Shown: positions 6,589 to 18,500 of the stretch, piece after piece
How the letters are laid out: every line of letters starts with the position of its first letter
Numbering within the stretch: position 1 is the first letter of the stretch
Assembly (NCBI RefSeq): GCF_030463565.1
Contig: NC_134652.1
Location: 16,965,397-17,029,396 of the forward strand
Direction of reading: 5' to 3'
Length of the DNA stretch: 64,000 nucleotides
Source of the DNA: Pelecanus crispus
Lineage: Eukaryota; Chordata; Aves; Pelecaniformes; Pelecanidae
The notes under the pieces: model-generated
Told to the model about the DNA's origin: nothing
Database searches by the model: none
What the model saw: only the letters and a program-made list of their open reading frames with translations
Made by a program: the position numbers and the translations under genes

Positions 6589-9500
6589 CTGTGGGACCAG
6601 GCGAGGGTCAGGGCGGTGGCATCGAGCATGGGGCGGTGGTGGCAGCCCCAGCCGCCTGCATCGCACTTACTTGGAGTGGAGCCCGTCCTTGCCGTAGGGC
6701 TGCAGCAGGTACTGGTGGACGATCTTATCCCGCAGCGTCCCCGCCAGCTTGATTTTCTTCCGGGAGCGATGCAGGTTGATGATGTAAAGGGTGATGGACC
6801 CCCGGACATAGTTGTGGCTGCAAAGGGGAGAGCAGGAGCTGAGGGGTGCGTTGGCACGTGCCCCAGGAGCATCACCTCCAAGAAGGGGTTTGGGGGTATC
6901 TGCAAGAACTGGCCTCATGCAGCCATCCGGAGAGGACATCACCATCCCAGCTGCCCCTCCACAGGGAGATGCCACCTCCCCATCACAAAGCCCGGCTCTG
7001 CAATGACACCTTCCTGATCTCCCCCTCCCCTCCTCGGCCAGGGGTGGCACGGCTCAAGGGGGTGCCATGCTGGTGTCCAGAGTGGGGGTGGTGGTCCCGG
7101 GGCAGCCCCCTCAACGCCTTGCAAGGAGGAAGCTGAGAACGGAGGGGAGCTCTGTGCATGAGTGGTGCCTGCCCCCACGGCCCCAGGAACCTAAGTGACA
7201 GGTCCAGACACTGATCCTCTGTCCCTGCCTGATCAGACAGCCCCAAACAAAGGCTATAAAGCACTTTGCACCTGTCAGTTACTGGACAAGGTTTCCTACC
7301 GAGCTGGAGGCATGTTGAAAGCATCTGGACTGTGTAAAGAAACAGCCTCTCCTCCTCCACAATAGCAACTTGTGTCTGTGGAGGAGGTGGCCACCCCCCC
7401 GGCTCACTGGGGCGCTTTCAAAGACCTTATCAGCGAAACAATAACCAGGACGGGCTCCCCGGCAGTGCGGCCTGGCGGGTAACCCGACCAACCGGGGGCC
7501 CCTCGTGTGAAATCCACTCCCTTGATCTCTGCTGCCGGGGCTGCCTGCTGGCCACCGCACAGGCCCTGGCCGGCCCCATTCCCAGGCGCGGGCTTGCCGT
7601 GACTTTCATCGGAGGCATCACCATTCCCCCGTGCTCCCTTCACTGCCACAGCAGCCAGAGCAGCACCCTAGTGCGTCCCTTGGGAAGCCAACCTGCCTTG
7701 CCAGAGCCAAACCCTGGGCTCCTGCCCCAGCATGTCCTCAGTGGTCCCCATCTCCTGGGGGTCCTGCTTATCCCACCCCTGCAGCCCCCAGCCTCCCTCG
7801 CTCCACTTACTTGTGGTAGCTGGTGCAGTGGGCGTAAATGCGGAGCTTGTCGCGAATGACTCTGCCGGGCCGGGGTTTCCTCTGGAGACCGGCCACGTGG
7901 ATCGCCAGGACCTTGGGACCGATGAGGCGCTTGTAGAGCAGGGACAGCCAGTAGTCCTGGGGGGCAGAAGGGACAGTCAGCAGCACAACGGTCCCCCCCG
8001 ACTCACAGCGGGAGCGGGCAGGAGAGGCTGGCTTCCCTCCTTACACCCTAGCAAAATTTTGGCTGTTGGGTGAAAATGTTGTGTGCCAGATATCTGCCTT
8101 GGGGTGAGCTTTTTTGTGCAATCCAAGCCAAAATGGGCACCACTGTTTCCAGGAAAGAGATTAAGGGAAGAATACATTGCTCTGCCCATGCTGAGAGACA
8201 CCGATAACCTCTAAAGGAGCTCGGCTTTTGGCTGGGCTGCGGAGAATGGGGAGCAGCATGGATGTGCTCACACGTTCCCACAGACCTGCACGTAGCCATG
8301 CCACGGACCTGTGCACCAGCTCCAGCTGAGGCATGGGGGACGGTGATGTCTCTGGGAGCAGGCAGGTCACCCTCCACCCCACTCTGTACACGGGGCTGGA
8401 GCACACCTGAGCTCTCCCGTGCTCTCCAGCTCTGTTCATGGCACACTGGCTTTGGTGACTGCTGAGGATGCTCCCCTTCCCAGAGGTATTTCTCCCATTT
8501 CAAAGCCTCCTGTAGAGTTAAGCACCCATGAACATAGCGCGGGGAAGCCAAGCACTCAAGAAGTAGGAAACGTTCAGCGCCTGCACACATGCGTTAATGA
8601 TGCAGCCTTTAATTACGTCACCACATACTACTTTTTCCCGCAGGGCACGGCCTCGCTCGGCACACAGGATGGGCCCCAAGCCCCGGGGAGGGAGGCGAGG
8701 CTGCGTGGTGACGGAGGCTGCTGCCGGGAGGGCCCCCCCTCATCCGCTGCAGAAGCTGGGAGGTGTGCAGTAAATGAAGCAGGGTTGTGGGAAGGGAAAG
8801 GGCAGTCTCAGGCGCTCACCAGCTGTTCTGCAGGATGGGGCTCTGGCCCCACCACTGCTCTGGGCACCCTGGGTGACGCCGGGGAGATGGAGCCTTTCAC
8901 GCTGCTTCTCTGGGTGCTACCTGTGGGTGTGCTGGGCACCGCCTGGGTGCTGGGGCACCTTCGCGCACGAGCACTCTGGATAAACACCCTCTGTGCAACC
9001 CAGACTGGCTGCCCCAGAGGGACCATGTGCCCCAGGGCAATTGGGATGAACCCCCAAACCTGCCGGCAATGTCGGACACCCAACAGCAATGGTCACACTG
9101 GCACTAGGGACTGCTCTGCCCAGCAGCATCTGACCTGCACAGTGGGGAGGATCCACTGCTGATGTGGAAAGGAGCACGGGTCAAGCACCCTGTGGCTCTG
9201 CGCACTGCCTGGGGAGGCATGAGGAAAGCTCTGCACGGTCAGGATAGTGCCAGGAAGGGGTCTCCTGCCCCAGAGGGGCATGGAAGGGGGGAATGGGGTC
9301 TCCAGGGCTCCAGGCTACAGGGCAGGATGGGCAGTGGAAGCGCAGATCCCTCACACATGTAGGTATCCATCCTATGGGTGGGAAGCCCTCACACAGCCCC
9401 TGATTAACACGCATTTTGGATGAAGAGGCCAGCAGATGAAACACAGAGCAATGCTGCAGCAGCAACTGGCATGAGGTGAATACCCACCGGCCAGACCGGA

Positions 9501-12500
9501 TTGCTGGTCCCCTTCCTCTCTCCAGCCCAGCTCAGCAGAAGCTGACCAGTTCTAGCAGTGCTGGGCTGGCCTGGCAAAGGGAGATCCAAACCCACTTCCC
9601 ACTTTCTGGGTAAGCTTTTGCCACAGTGCTGGAGGAAAAGCTGCTTCCTGCTCTCCTCTTGCCGTTCCCAGCCAAAACCACGGGGCTTTGTGCCACACCA
9701 GCCTGGAAACTGCTTCCCCTGCAAACCCTGGGCCCTGAGATGAGACACGAGGGTGAAGGCAGAGGCTTGTGCACCCCGAGGAGGCTCAGCCCACGAGGCC
9801 GAAGCTCGCGGGGAGGATGAGCTGCAGTTGCTCAATACTGCAAATGCATGCCGTCCCTGTGGCGCACGCCACCGTCCCCGTCCCTGCTGGCTGGCGGTGC
9901 TGCCCCACGCCCTGGGGACATCCCCGCTGGCACCATGCTGCAGGGGCTGTGCCAGCCTTCCCCTGCTGCGGAAAGCTGCGCCAGCCCATCCCACTTGGGC
10001 TCACAGCAGGTGGGAGAAGCAGTGCCAGGCACGCTGCCGGCTCCCCGGCAAGCCACGCCGATTAGCAGGCGTCATTAGATGAGTAATTACCTGAGTTTAT
10101 GGCGAGGCCAAAGGTGAGCACAGATTGCAGTGTTTAGCCCCACAGTCATGAGTTAAAAATAAATGAGTTCAGTGCTCCGAGCTACCTGTCAGCTCAGGCT
10201 CTTAGGTCTTTCTAGCAGCCCCCTTGGGGTTTCTCACCCCCTCTCCATATTTCCAGTGATAACACGCTGCTTTCACCCACAAGTTATAGGAGTGGTAGAG
10301 GCCAGAGACTTTGTGGCCACTCTCAAAATTTCCATATGGGTCTCAAGAGCTGTTTTGCAGGGGGCTTGCCAGGGCCTTTTTGTGATGGGGAGCTGGTACC
10401 AGCAGCTCTAGCCTCTGGCTCAGCACCCACCCCTCCAGGCAGGGTGGTCCCTGGGGGTTTGCTGCTTCGACACTGGTGTCCCTCTGCTCTCAAGGCTCAG
10501 CAGCAGCAAGGTTTGCAATGTGGGAGTGTGGGGAGCTGCCCAGTCCTGCGACCTGCCCCGGTTGCTGCCAAATCTCCCATCTCGGCATATGCTCTTCCCC
10601 AGGGTGCTCTGACAAACCCTGTTTCCCTGCAGAGGTGAGGGAGCTGAGCCCTGGGCTCCCGCTGTGGCGGCTCACAGGCAGAGCTGTGCCATTCAGTGGC
10701 AGTGAGGGTGCAGCATCTCCTGGGCTGGGCACAAGGACAGATGCTTATCTCTCTGGGAAGCATTTGGCCACATTTTGTGAGCTTCTGATCCAGCTAAGGG
10801 TACACAGCTTTTCTGAGAAAAAGCGTGCAGATGCCATGAGATGGGTAAGGCAGATAGCAGTGATACAGGGTGAGCTGTTCGGCAAAGCATGAGATGACCG
10901 CAGCTGAGCGTAAAGTATTTTGGCGCAGGCAATGCCCCCAGGGCAGCATGGGGACTGACCTGTCCCTCCAGCATCTGCAGGAGGTGAGGGGACAGCAGTG
11001 ATTTTACCTTGCCTTGCTGGTAAGGCTAGGTCCAAAGTCTCTGTTTTGAGAAGGATGTGAAAATACCAAAGAGAGTTCAAAGGAGGGCCAGAAAAATGAC
11101 CGAGGGCTGGAAAAGGAGTCGTCAGCGCCGGTCTCAAGGCATTCAAGCTCTTCAGCTTACTACAGGGAAGCACTGAAGACAGCTGCAGCTTTTCGCGTCA
11201 TCGCAAGCCCACTTGTGGCGGGGGCCAAAATCATGTTACTTGCAATAAATTACCAGGAGCTGGTGACACCGAGCATTTGGATGATGAATTACACACACAC
11301 CTAGCATGACAGGATCAAGCCCGCCGGGTGCGGGCACTTCCCCGAGCTGGGCTGGTGCTCTGGGGCTCCTCCTACCACTGGCATGAGTGAACCCCAGATA
11401 AAATCACACTGGGGCTGCTGGGCACCTGCAGCTACTGGCTCCTGTTCAAGCGGTGACCAGCTTGGGAAGCAGTTGCTTTTGAAACCCAGCTCGGCTGCAA
11501 CTGGGGTGGCTTTTCCCCCGATCAGTGACCTCTCCCCAGACCCCTGGCAGCAGCTGGCACCCCCTCCTATATGGCAAACCCTGTGCAAGCATGGTCCCCG
11601 GGCTGGCAGCACCCATATGCCCCTTGCAAAGATGAGCGCCCACCTTGCAGCATGGTGCCTGGGCATCCTGTCGGAGGCAGCCCTGGCGATCCCTGGGGAG
11701 ATGCACGGCTCCGACCAGCGCAACCGCAGAAAGGTTTTGGCTTTTGGAGTCATGGATGGCTCCTGTTGTGAGGGCTGAGCCAGCAATACAGCTGTAGTGG
11801 TAGAGGAGGAATAACAGACAGGAATCTGGTCTGCTATTAGTCCCCTGGGTATTGAGGGAGCTTTCTTGCTTTAATTAGTTTGCAGACCCATTAAGCAGTA
11901 CTGCCACTGCAGCCCTCAGAGCAGCAGGTGAGGAGCACCTGAAGGCAGAGCTGTCCTGCGCCTCATGAGGTCTGGCCGGGATCCCCGATTTATGGGCAGG
12001 AAGGGTGCTTGTCTCAAGTGAGCTGATGTGCAGAGCTCAGGCCAGCCACATCTTCTGAGCACCGTGGGGCCAGCGAAGACCCACAAATTTTCCCCTAGAT
12101 GGGGAAAGCCCACAGGGTCCCACTTGATCTCTTTGCACATTTTAATTCATTGCAGGAGCTTTTAGAGACTTCAGCTTTTGGAAACACGGCTGATTAGGCA
12201 GACCTTCAGACTGACCTATTAACCAGAGCCTCCCATCTCCAGAGCCATTAGGAAGGGCGCAGGAGCATATCCCCATGCTCTCTCCTAGAGGCAGCAAAGC
12301 AGCTTTACAGCCCACCTGAGTTTGTTCAACTCCATGTTCACCACATGTGAGAAGACATTGCCATAACCAGAAAACGAGTAACAGAGCCATGGCCTCTCCA
12401 TCTCCTGGGGGCTGTAACAGGCAAAGGCAGCCGAACTTCAAATGAGCAGGCTGCCGACCCCGCAGTGCACAGCCTCCTCTGGCTGGGGCTGCTGGGGTAT

Positions 12501-15500
12501 GGCTTTGTGTCCCCGTGTCACCAGCAGCATCAGCTGGCTGCTGCCTGCCCTCCTGCTCTTCCTCTTGCTTATTCCCTCTTCTGAAGCTGCCCAAGCTCTT
12601 CCTCTGTCCCTCAGGCATGCTGGAGTTTCAACAGCCTATTACAGATTGCTCCATTCCTGCACCTTCATCTGTGGTTTTCCACCATAAGCAATCCATATGG
12701 AGATAAGGGTTGGCTGGTGTGCCTTCCCATATACCACGGGACAGAGAGCTTCACTCTTTTATCCCTCTGTTGAGCCTGATGGCTCGTTTTTCACAAAAAC
12801 ATCTTCCAGAAAAGTAGTGATTGTGGCTGTAAGGGCTTGGGGGTATGGAGAAGCCGCCATTTCCCAGGGAGTCTGTTAAACATCCACACTGTTAACAATC
12901 CTACTCCTTGTTTTCAGCTTGAATTTGTCTGGCTTCAGCTTCCAGTCAGTGGTTCTTGTTCGTTCTTTTTCCACTAGATTAAAGAGATCCTCAGCATCCA
13001 AAGCTTTCTCCCTGCGGAGGTTTGTACATCCTGTTCAAGCCACGGCTGGTTGTTCCTTCAGCAAGGCTAGACTGATGCTGCTTTTAACATTATCCCTGAA
13101 TTTTACGTGCTTCTTGGACTGTGGGAGTTTGAGGCTTTCTCACCCAAATCCTGTGCAAAGTCCTGTAACAAGCAGAGCAGGGCAGAGCCTCTCCCCAAGG
13201 GGAAAATTTTCTGAAGTCAAAATGATCAGCTCTGGGAGCGGGCGCTGATACTGTCCTCACAAGCTTGCATGCACCCATTCTCAGGGATGTGAGCTGTTTG
13301 CCATTTTGCCTGTGCACCCTCCTGGTGCAGAGGTCCTGAAGAGCTGAGGACTTAGTCAGCGATCTCCTACGACGTTTGCTGCCATACTGGGGGAATTTGC
13401 GGGTGTGCTCTGAGCACCACAGGGGACACTCCAAAGAGGGTCTATGAGTGGGGAACAATGCTGCTCCTAGCCCCACATGAGGGGTCTTCAGGTGGACGGG
13501 GCTGCCAGGAGCCAGCAGCATCAGCAGACCCTTGCTTTGATCCAAGCACCTGCACCTGTGAAAGGATCGGTCAACGCTGCCCAGTTCCTTTCTCGCTTAG
13601 ACTCGGTCCCTGCAGGTGCCCACCCACCAGTCCCTTGAAGCCGCTGATGCCTCTCCCTGCGCGTCCGTTGCTTTCACCATGCTGATCCTCTTCCTTCCTG
13701 CTCTAACGGCTGCGAATGCCTCATCTCACCCCACTCTTTCCTGCATCGCCTTCTGCCTTCACATCTTCCCAGCAGCTTTCTCTGCCGGCGAGCAGTCTAC
13801 AGCTGAAGCATGACATGAGGGGCTGCCAGTCCTGCCCACCACTGCCTTTTGGCTAAGGAGGGACAGGAGAGGGGGCAGGCAGGGTGAGGAAGGGCAATGG
13901 GACATCAGCTGGCACAGGAGCAGCTCTGTAGAGTAGAATAGTTGCTGTTGTGGCCGTGTTGTGCACCCTGCGTACTTATGGGGGCTTAAGGCAGGCTGGC
14001 CCTTGGTTAGGGAAGGGAAATCAGGTCATGTTTTGCAATGACTCTGCAATGAGTCCCAAAGCACAGCATGTGGGAACAGCCAGGAGAGTCGCTCCCGATC
14101 CCAAATAACCTGCTAACGTGTGTGCACCCATGGGCTCGGACAGCAGCATTCTCATCCACTGGTGCAGCAGCACCGCAAGCTCTGTGCTTGGACTGAGCAT
14201 CAACTGTTTGCCCTGCAGCCCGGGGTCTCCCCCAGCTGTGCCAGCAGCCCAACCTGCCAAGCCTCTGATGAGCATCACATCTTCCCAGCCTTTGAGCCAC
14301 TGCACCCTTTGCTCAGCCCCTCTCCCTTGTCTCTGTCTCTTCTGCTCTTTTTCTCCATCCTGGAGAAAGGCCAAACACTGACATTAAGGCAAAATTCCTG
14401 CTGTGGGAGCAGCAGCCACAGGAATCAACGCCAGGCACTGGTGGCACTGGGGGGACAGCCTGCCCGGGCACTGGGAAAGTGGCATGTGGGAAGTGGCCCC
14501 TGCCTACTGATGCCCTTCGCAAGCTGGCCCCCAGCCAGTGGCCCCCACCTTCCCAGGGAGCTGAGCAGATGGAGGAACAGCCAAACTTCCCTTTTGTCAT
14601 CACCTCTCCCTAACAGGGTCCAGGCGATGGAGGCCGCAGGAAGGGAACAGAGCTGCTGGATCAGAGGGCTTGGAAACCAAATGCGACTTCTTTGCTGTTT
14701 TCTATTCTTCTGCTGCTTTTCACCATAACGTTACTTCCTTCTGCTCCGCTGGTGAGCACCAGCCCATCCTGGGAAGGGTCTTGCTGTCCCACCTCCTTCA
14801 CAGCCCCAGGATGCCTCTGTCACGAAGGTGGGCAGGTCTGTCACTAGCATGGTGTCTCCGGGAGACATGGGCAGCAGCTGTGCCCATCCTTTTAAGTACC
14901 AACCGCTGCTGTCGGTCCCAGCCAAAGCGTGTCTCTGGCCCAGTCTCCGGGGAGGAGGAGCAGCCTGGCTCAGGGTCTGCATATGTCCCACAGCTCTGGC
15001 TGGTGGGTGCCAGAGCTGCTAGCCGCAGCACAGCTTTGATGCATTTGAGACTCCAAGCATACGCACTTCAGAGATGTTTTTTATAGTGCACTAAGAGGGA
15101 AAGGCCCCTTAACCCGCTGTGACAGCAAGCAGAGTCAAGGCGCTTTAAATCTGTCTCCTTGTTCGCAGATAAAACGAGCCTCAGAGCAGACTTAGAGCTC
15201 CTGGAAGGCTGAATGCAGCAAAGGTGCAGAGAGCAGAGGATACCGCAGTCCTCGAGACATGGTATGATCATGGTTGAAAGGACAAGGCAGCAGCAGAGAT
15301 GCCCTGCTCAGACCTGCTTCAGGCACGCACGCTGAGGCTGGCTGGGAGATTTCTGCAGAGCACCATTTCCACTCTGCCCTTCAGCAGGCCGTTCTCTGGC
15401 TTGACATCTCCTGGGAGACCCTTTCCCCCATGCACACCTGAACTGCCCAGGATTTCACCCCTCCCTCCTGCAGCCAGAGCGAACATCCTCGCCTCTCCCA

Positions 15501-18500
15501 CCCTTTCCCTGTCTGCAGGCATCGCTCCCACCAGAGCCAGTGCTCCAGCGTGCTGGGCAGATGGGGGTGCCAGACGCCCGCGTGGCAGATTTATTGTCAT
15601 CAGGAACAGTTTCCATGTGTGTGCGAGCTCCACTGGACCCGCTCCCTCTCCCCACCCTTTGTCACTCCCAGGCTTGGGACTGTGCCTCTGCCTCTGCCTG
15701 CGCAGCGCATGGCACGCTGCAGCCTGACCTGGCTGCCCTCTCCCCGACAGCAACCCCAAAGCCGAGGGTCCCCACCGGGGGAACAGCAGCCGCAGTCCTA
15801 CCCCTAGCAGCTCGGCCAGCTGCGTGTGCGCAGCGCGGTGACTCAGTGCTGGGCGTGCAGATGGGCCGGCGCAGCAGCGGGGCTGAATTCCCCCAGCCCC
15901 GCAGCCAGCTGGCCGGGCTCGGTGGTGGGAGCGTGAACGCTTGTGGAAAAGGGCTCTCCGTACGCTTCCCCCTACGCGCGCCGGGTCTCCTCTTCGCCTC
16001 TAGGCACTGTCCAGCCGGGCAGCCGCCGGGCGAGCGGACAGCAGGGTGGAGATGGGTGCAGGTGGGCGAGGACCCGGCCCCCGCAGCCCTGGCCTGGGGA
16101 GGGCCCCCTCCCGCGCAGCGCAGGGGAGGGAGAGGCACGGTCCAGGCAGGCGGCTGGGACCTCCAGCTGCAATTAGCGGCGCCTCCGGCCAAGCCAGCTC
16201 AGCTAATGAGCGCACCGGGGAGCGCGTACGTGCGGCAGGCAGGAGCACGGCTGGGGGACCCGCTCCTGCCCCGGCACCCAGTGCGGCACCTCGCCAATGG
16301 GCTCCGTGCCTCTCTGCACCCAGAGATCGGGGGGCCCAACCCATGCCCTTGTGCCTCTATGCACCCAGAGGTTGGGGGGCCCAACCTGTGCCCCACTGGG
16401 GAGGCGCTCGGGATGGGTGGGTCAGTACCAAATCGCCAGATGCAGCCCAAGGGCACAGATCACACCATGGCTCTGCCCTAGGGACCCCAAGGGATGCTGG
16501 GGATGGCCGCAGCCTGGCACCGAACGCGTTCACACCAGGGCTTTTATGAAAGCCCAGGTAGGAAGGGGACAGATCACTAAGGACAGACCCGACACAAGCC
16601 CAGGGTCCTCCCTCCTCCAGGACAGACAGTAACTTTCCCATCGCGTTCCTCAGTGCCTTTGGGCTAAGCGAAGGAGGTGAAAAATCACCTGCAGCATCCA
16701 AGTGTCTGACCATGGCACCTTCAGGCACAGACCTCCGCACTGCTGTGATGCTTTCTCAAGGACACCATCAATTCACAGGCAATATCATACTGTCTTCTAC
16801 TACCACAGCTGAGCAGGCAGCCCCTGCCATCGCTTCACCCTGTGAGCCCTCTGGCCCCTTCTCACGCTGCGTATGAAACTTACACACGGAAGGGAAATTT
16901 TGGCATCTACTTAACCCAGGAGAACCAAGTATCTCACTGTCTACAGTCTTTAGGAGAAGGTCCAAGAGGAGCCACAGTTATCAGGAGATGGAAGTCTGGA
17001 TTGCAGCTTTGGCTTTTCCATGGGGTTTGTGTTGCTCTGGCCCGGTGTAGAAATATGCCTAAGTTTTTCCATGCATAGGTATAACCTTACAGCACTGTGC
17101 ATTAGGGGAGCAGAAATCACTACCAAGGATGGATAAAAAAGAGGCGATGCCATGTGGAAGAGCATGCAAAAAGGTCTTTAACACGCTCTATAAATCTGAA
17201 GAGAAAGCTCACACCTACCTGGGGGACTCTCCAATGAAATAAATGTACTGCATCCCTCTGGGCTGCTTCAGAGCAATATTAAGGAAAGAGAGCTAGAGTA
17301 TGTACACTGCGTGCCTGAAATGAGCCTAGAGCTACTAGATGCTAGAGCGGCATTTCAAAGGCACTGTCCTGTGAAGGATGAATACCAGTGCTGCTCCTGC
17401 CCTCCTTTCCTCTGCTCCTCACTCCCACACACATGTACAGATGGGTTGAGATGCAGGCAGGTAGGCTGACGTACCTGCGAGCAGCTTTATTTGAAGGGCT
17501 TCTCAAGCACAAGCCCTGATTATTGTACAGCTGGCTGCCCATCACTCAGGAAGAAAAAGCACTCCAATGATACATGGAAAAGTTATCTCAAAAATAACAA
17601 GGCATTAAACCACTTGAGATCAGTTGCATTAAGGTCAGCAGGAGCATTTCTATTCCCCAGCCTGATCGCCCCTGTGCCCAGGCCAGGGAACCTTGTGTCA
17701 CCCAGTTTCTCCTGATTTGGTCCCCATTAGTCCAGCAAGAGAAACTTTTTTCCTTGGATCTGCACCTGGAAGGGAGGCTCAGAGAGATGGCCTCGCCTCC
17801 CCCTCTGCAGCACCCGTCCCTTGCACGGGACGTTGATGGCACCACCTCAAAGGAGACGGCGGATGGGCAATTCTGGCAGCCAGGATGGGCACCCAGAGCT
17901 GCTCTCCCACAGGTAAAGGACCTGGACAGAGGCACAAATGCCCCTTGCAAGATGCCTCAGAAGCCACAAGGTGCTGCTTAGCTCGTGAGACAGCTGTGTG
18001 CGGAAAGCCCAGCAGAGATGTGAGCATCTCCCTAATTTCTCCATGAACATGCAGTGCCCCTCGGCCACGCCGCCGCCTGAGACCATTTTTGAGGAGCTCA
18101 GCTGCACCGCACTAGCAAGCCACCATGACACAAAGCCAGGGATGGACCAGCTTAAACCCCTGCTTTCGATTTTCACTGCATCCCTGCCTGCAAGCAGCTA
18201 TTGCCAGGTGCTCTTGCATTTCCCACAGAAATGGCCAGAGTTGTCAAGTTTGTTTTCAAGCCAAGGCTAACCCTCAGAAAATGCAGAGCAAGCCCCACTA
18301 GGCTGCCTGGGTTTGCTGCCCAGCACCTGCACCCAGAAAGCAGCTGTGCTCTCTGCCCACCAATGCACCGGCACCCCTCGCTAGCTCACAGCACAGCCCA
18401 CAGCAGCAGCTAGCATCCTGCTATACATAGAGCAATGCAGTGATTTGCCTGCTCCTTCCCCTATACATAACAAACCCCCCCAGCACTGCAGTCCCAGGGG

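Noticed and set aside
7255-7262. TATAAA-like sequence in HPSE2 intron 10
   Set aside because: No supporting start-site context or downstream gene on either strand. Single short motif expected by chance.
15540-16481. 313-codon plus-strand open frame
   Set aside because: GC-rich sequence has few stop codons. There is no known protein resemblance or splice context, and part of it is the 45-bp duplication.
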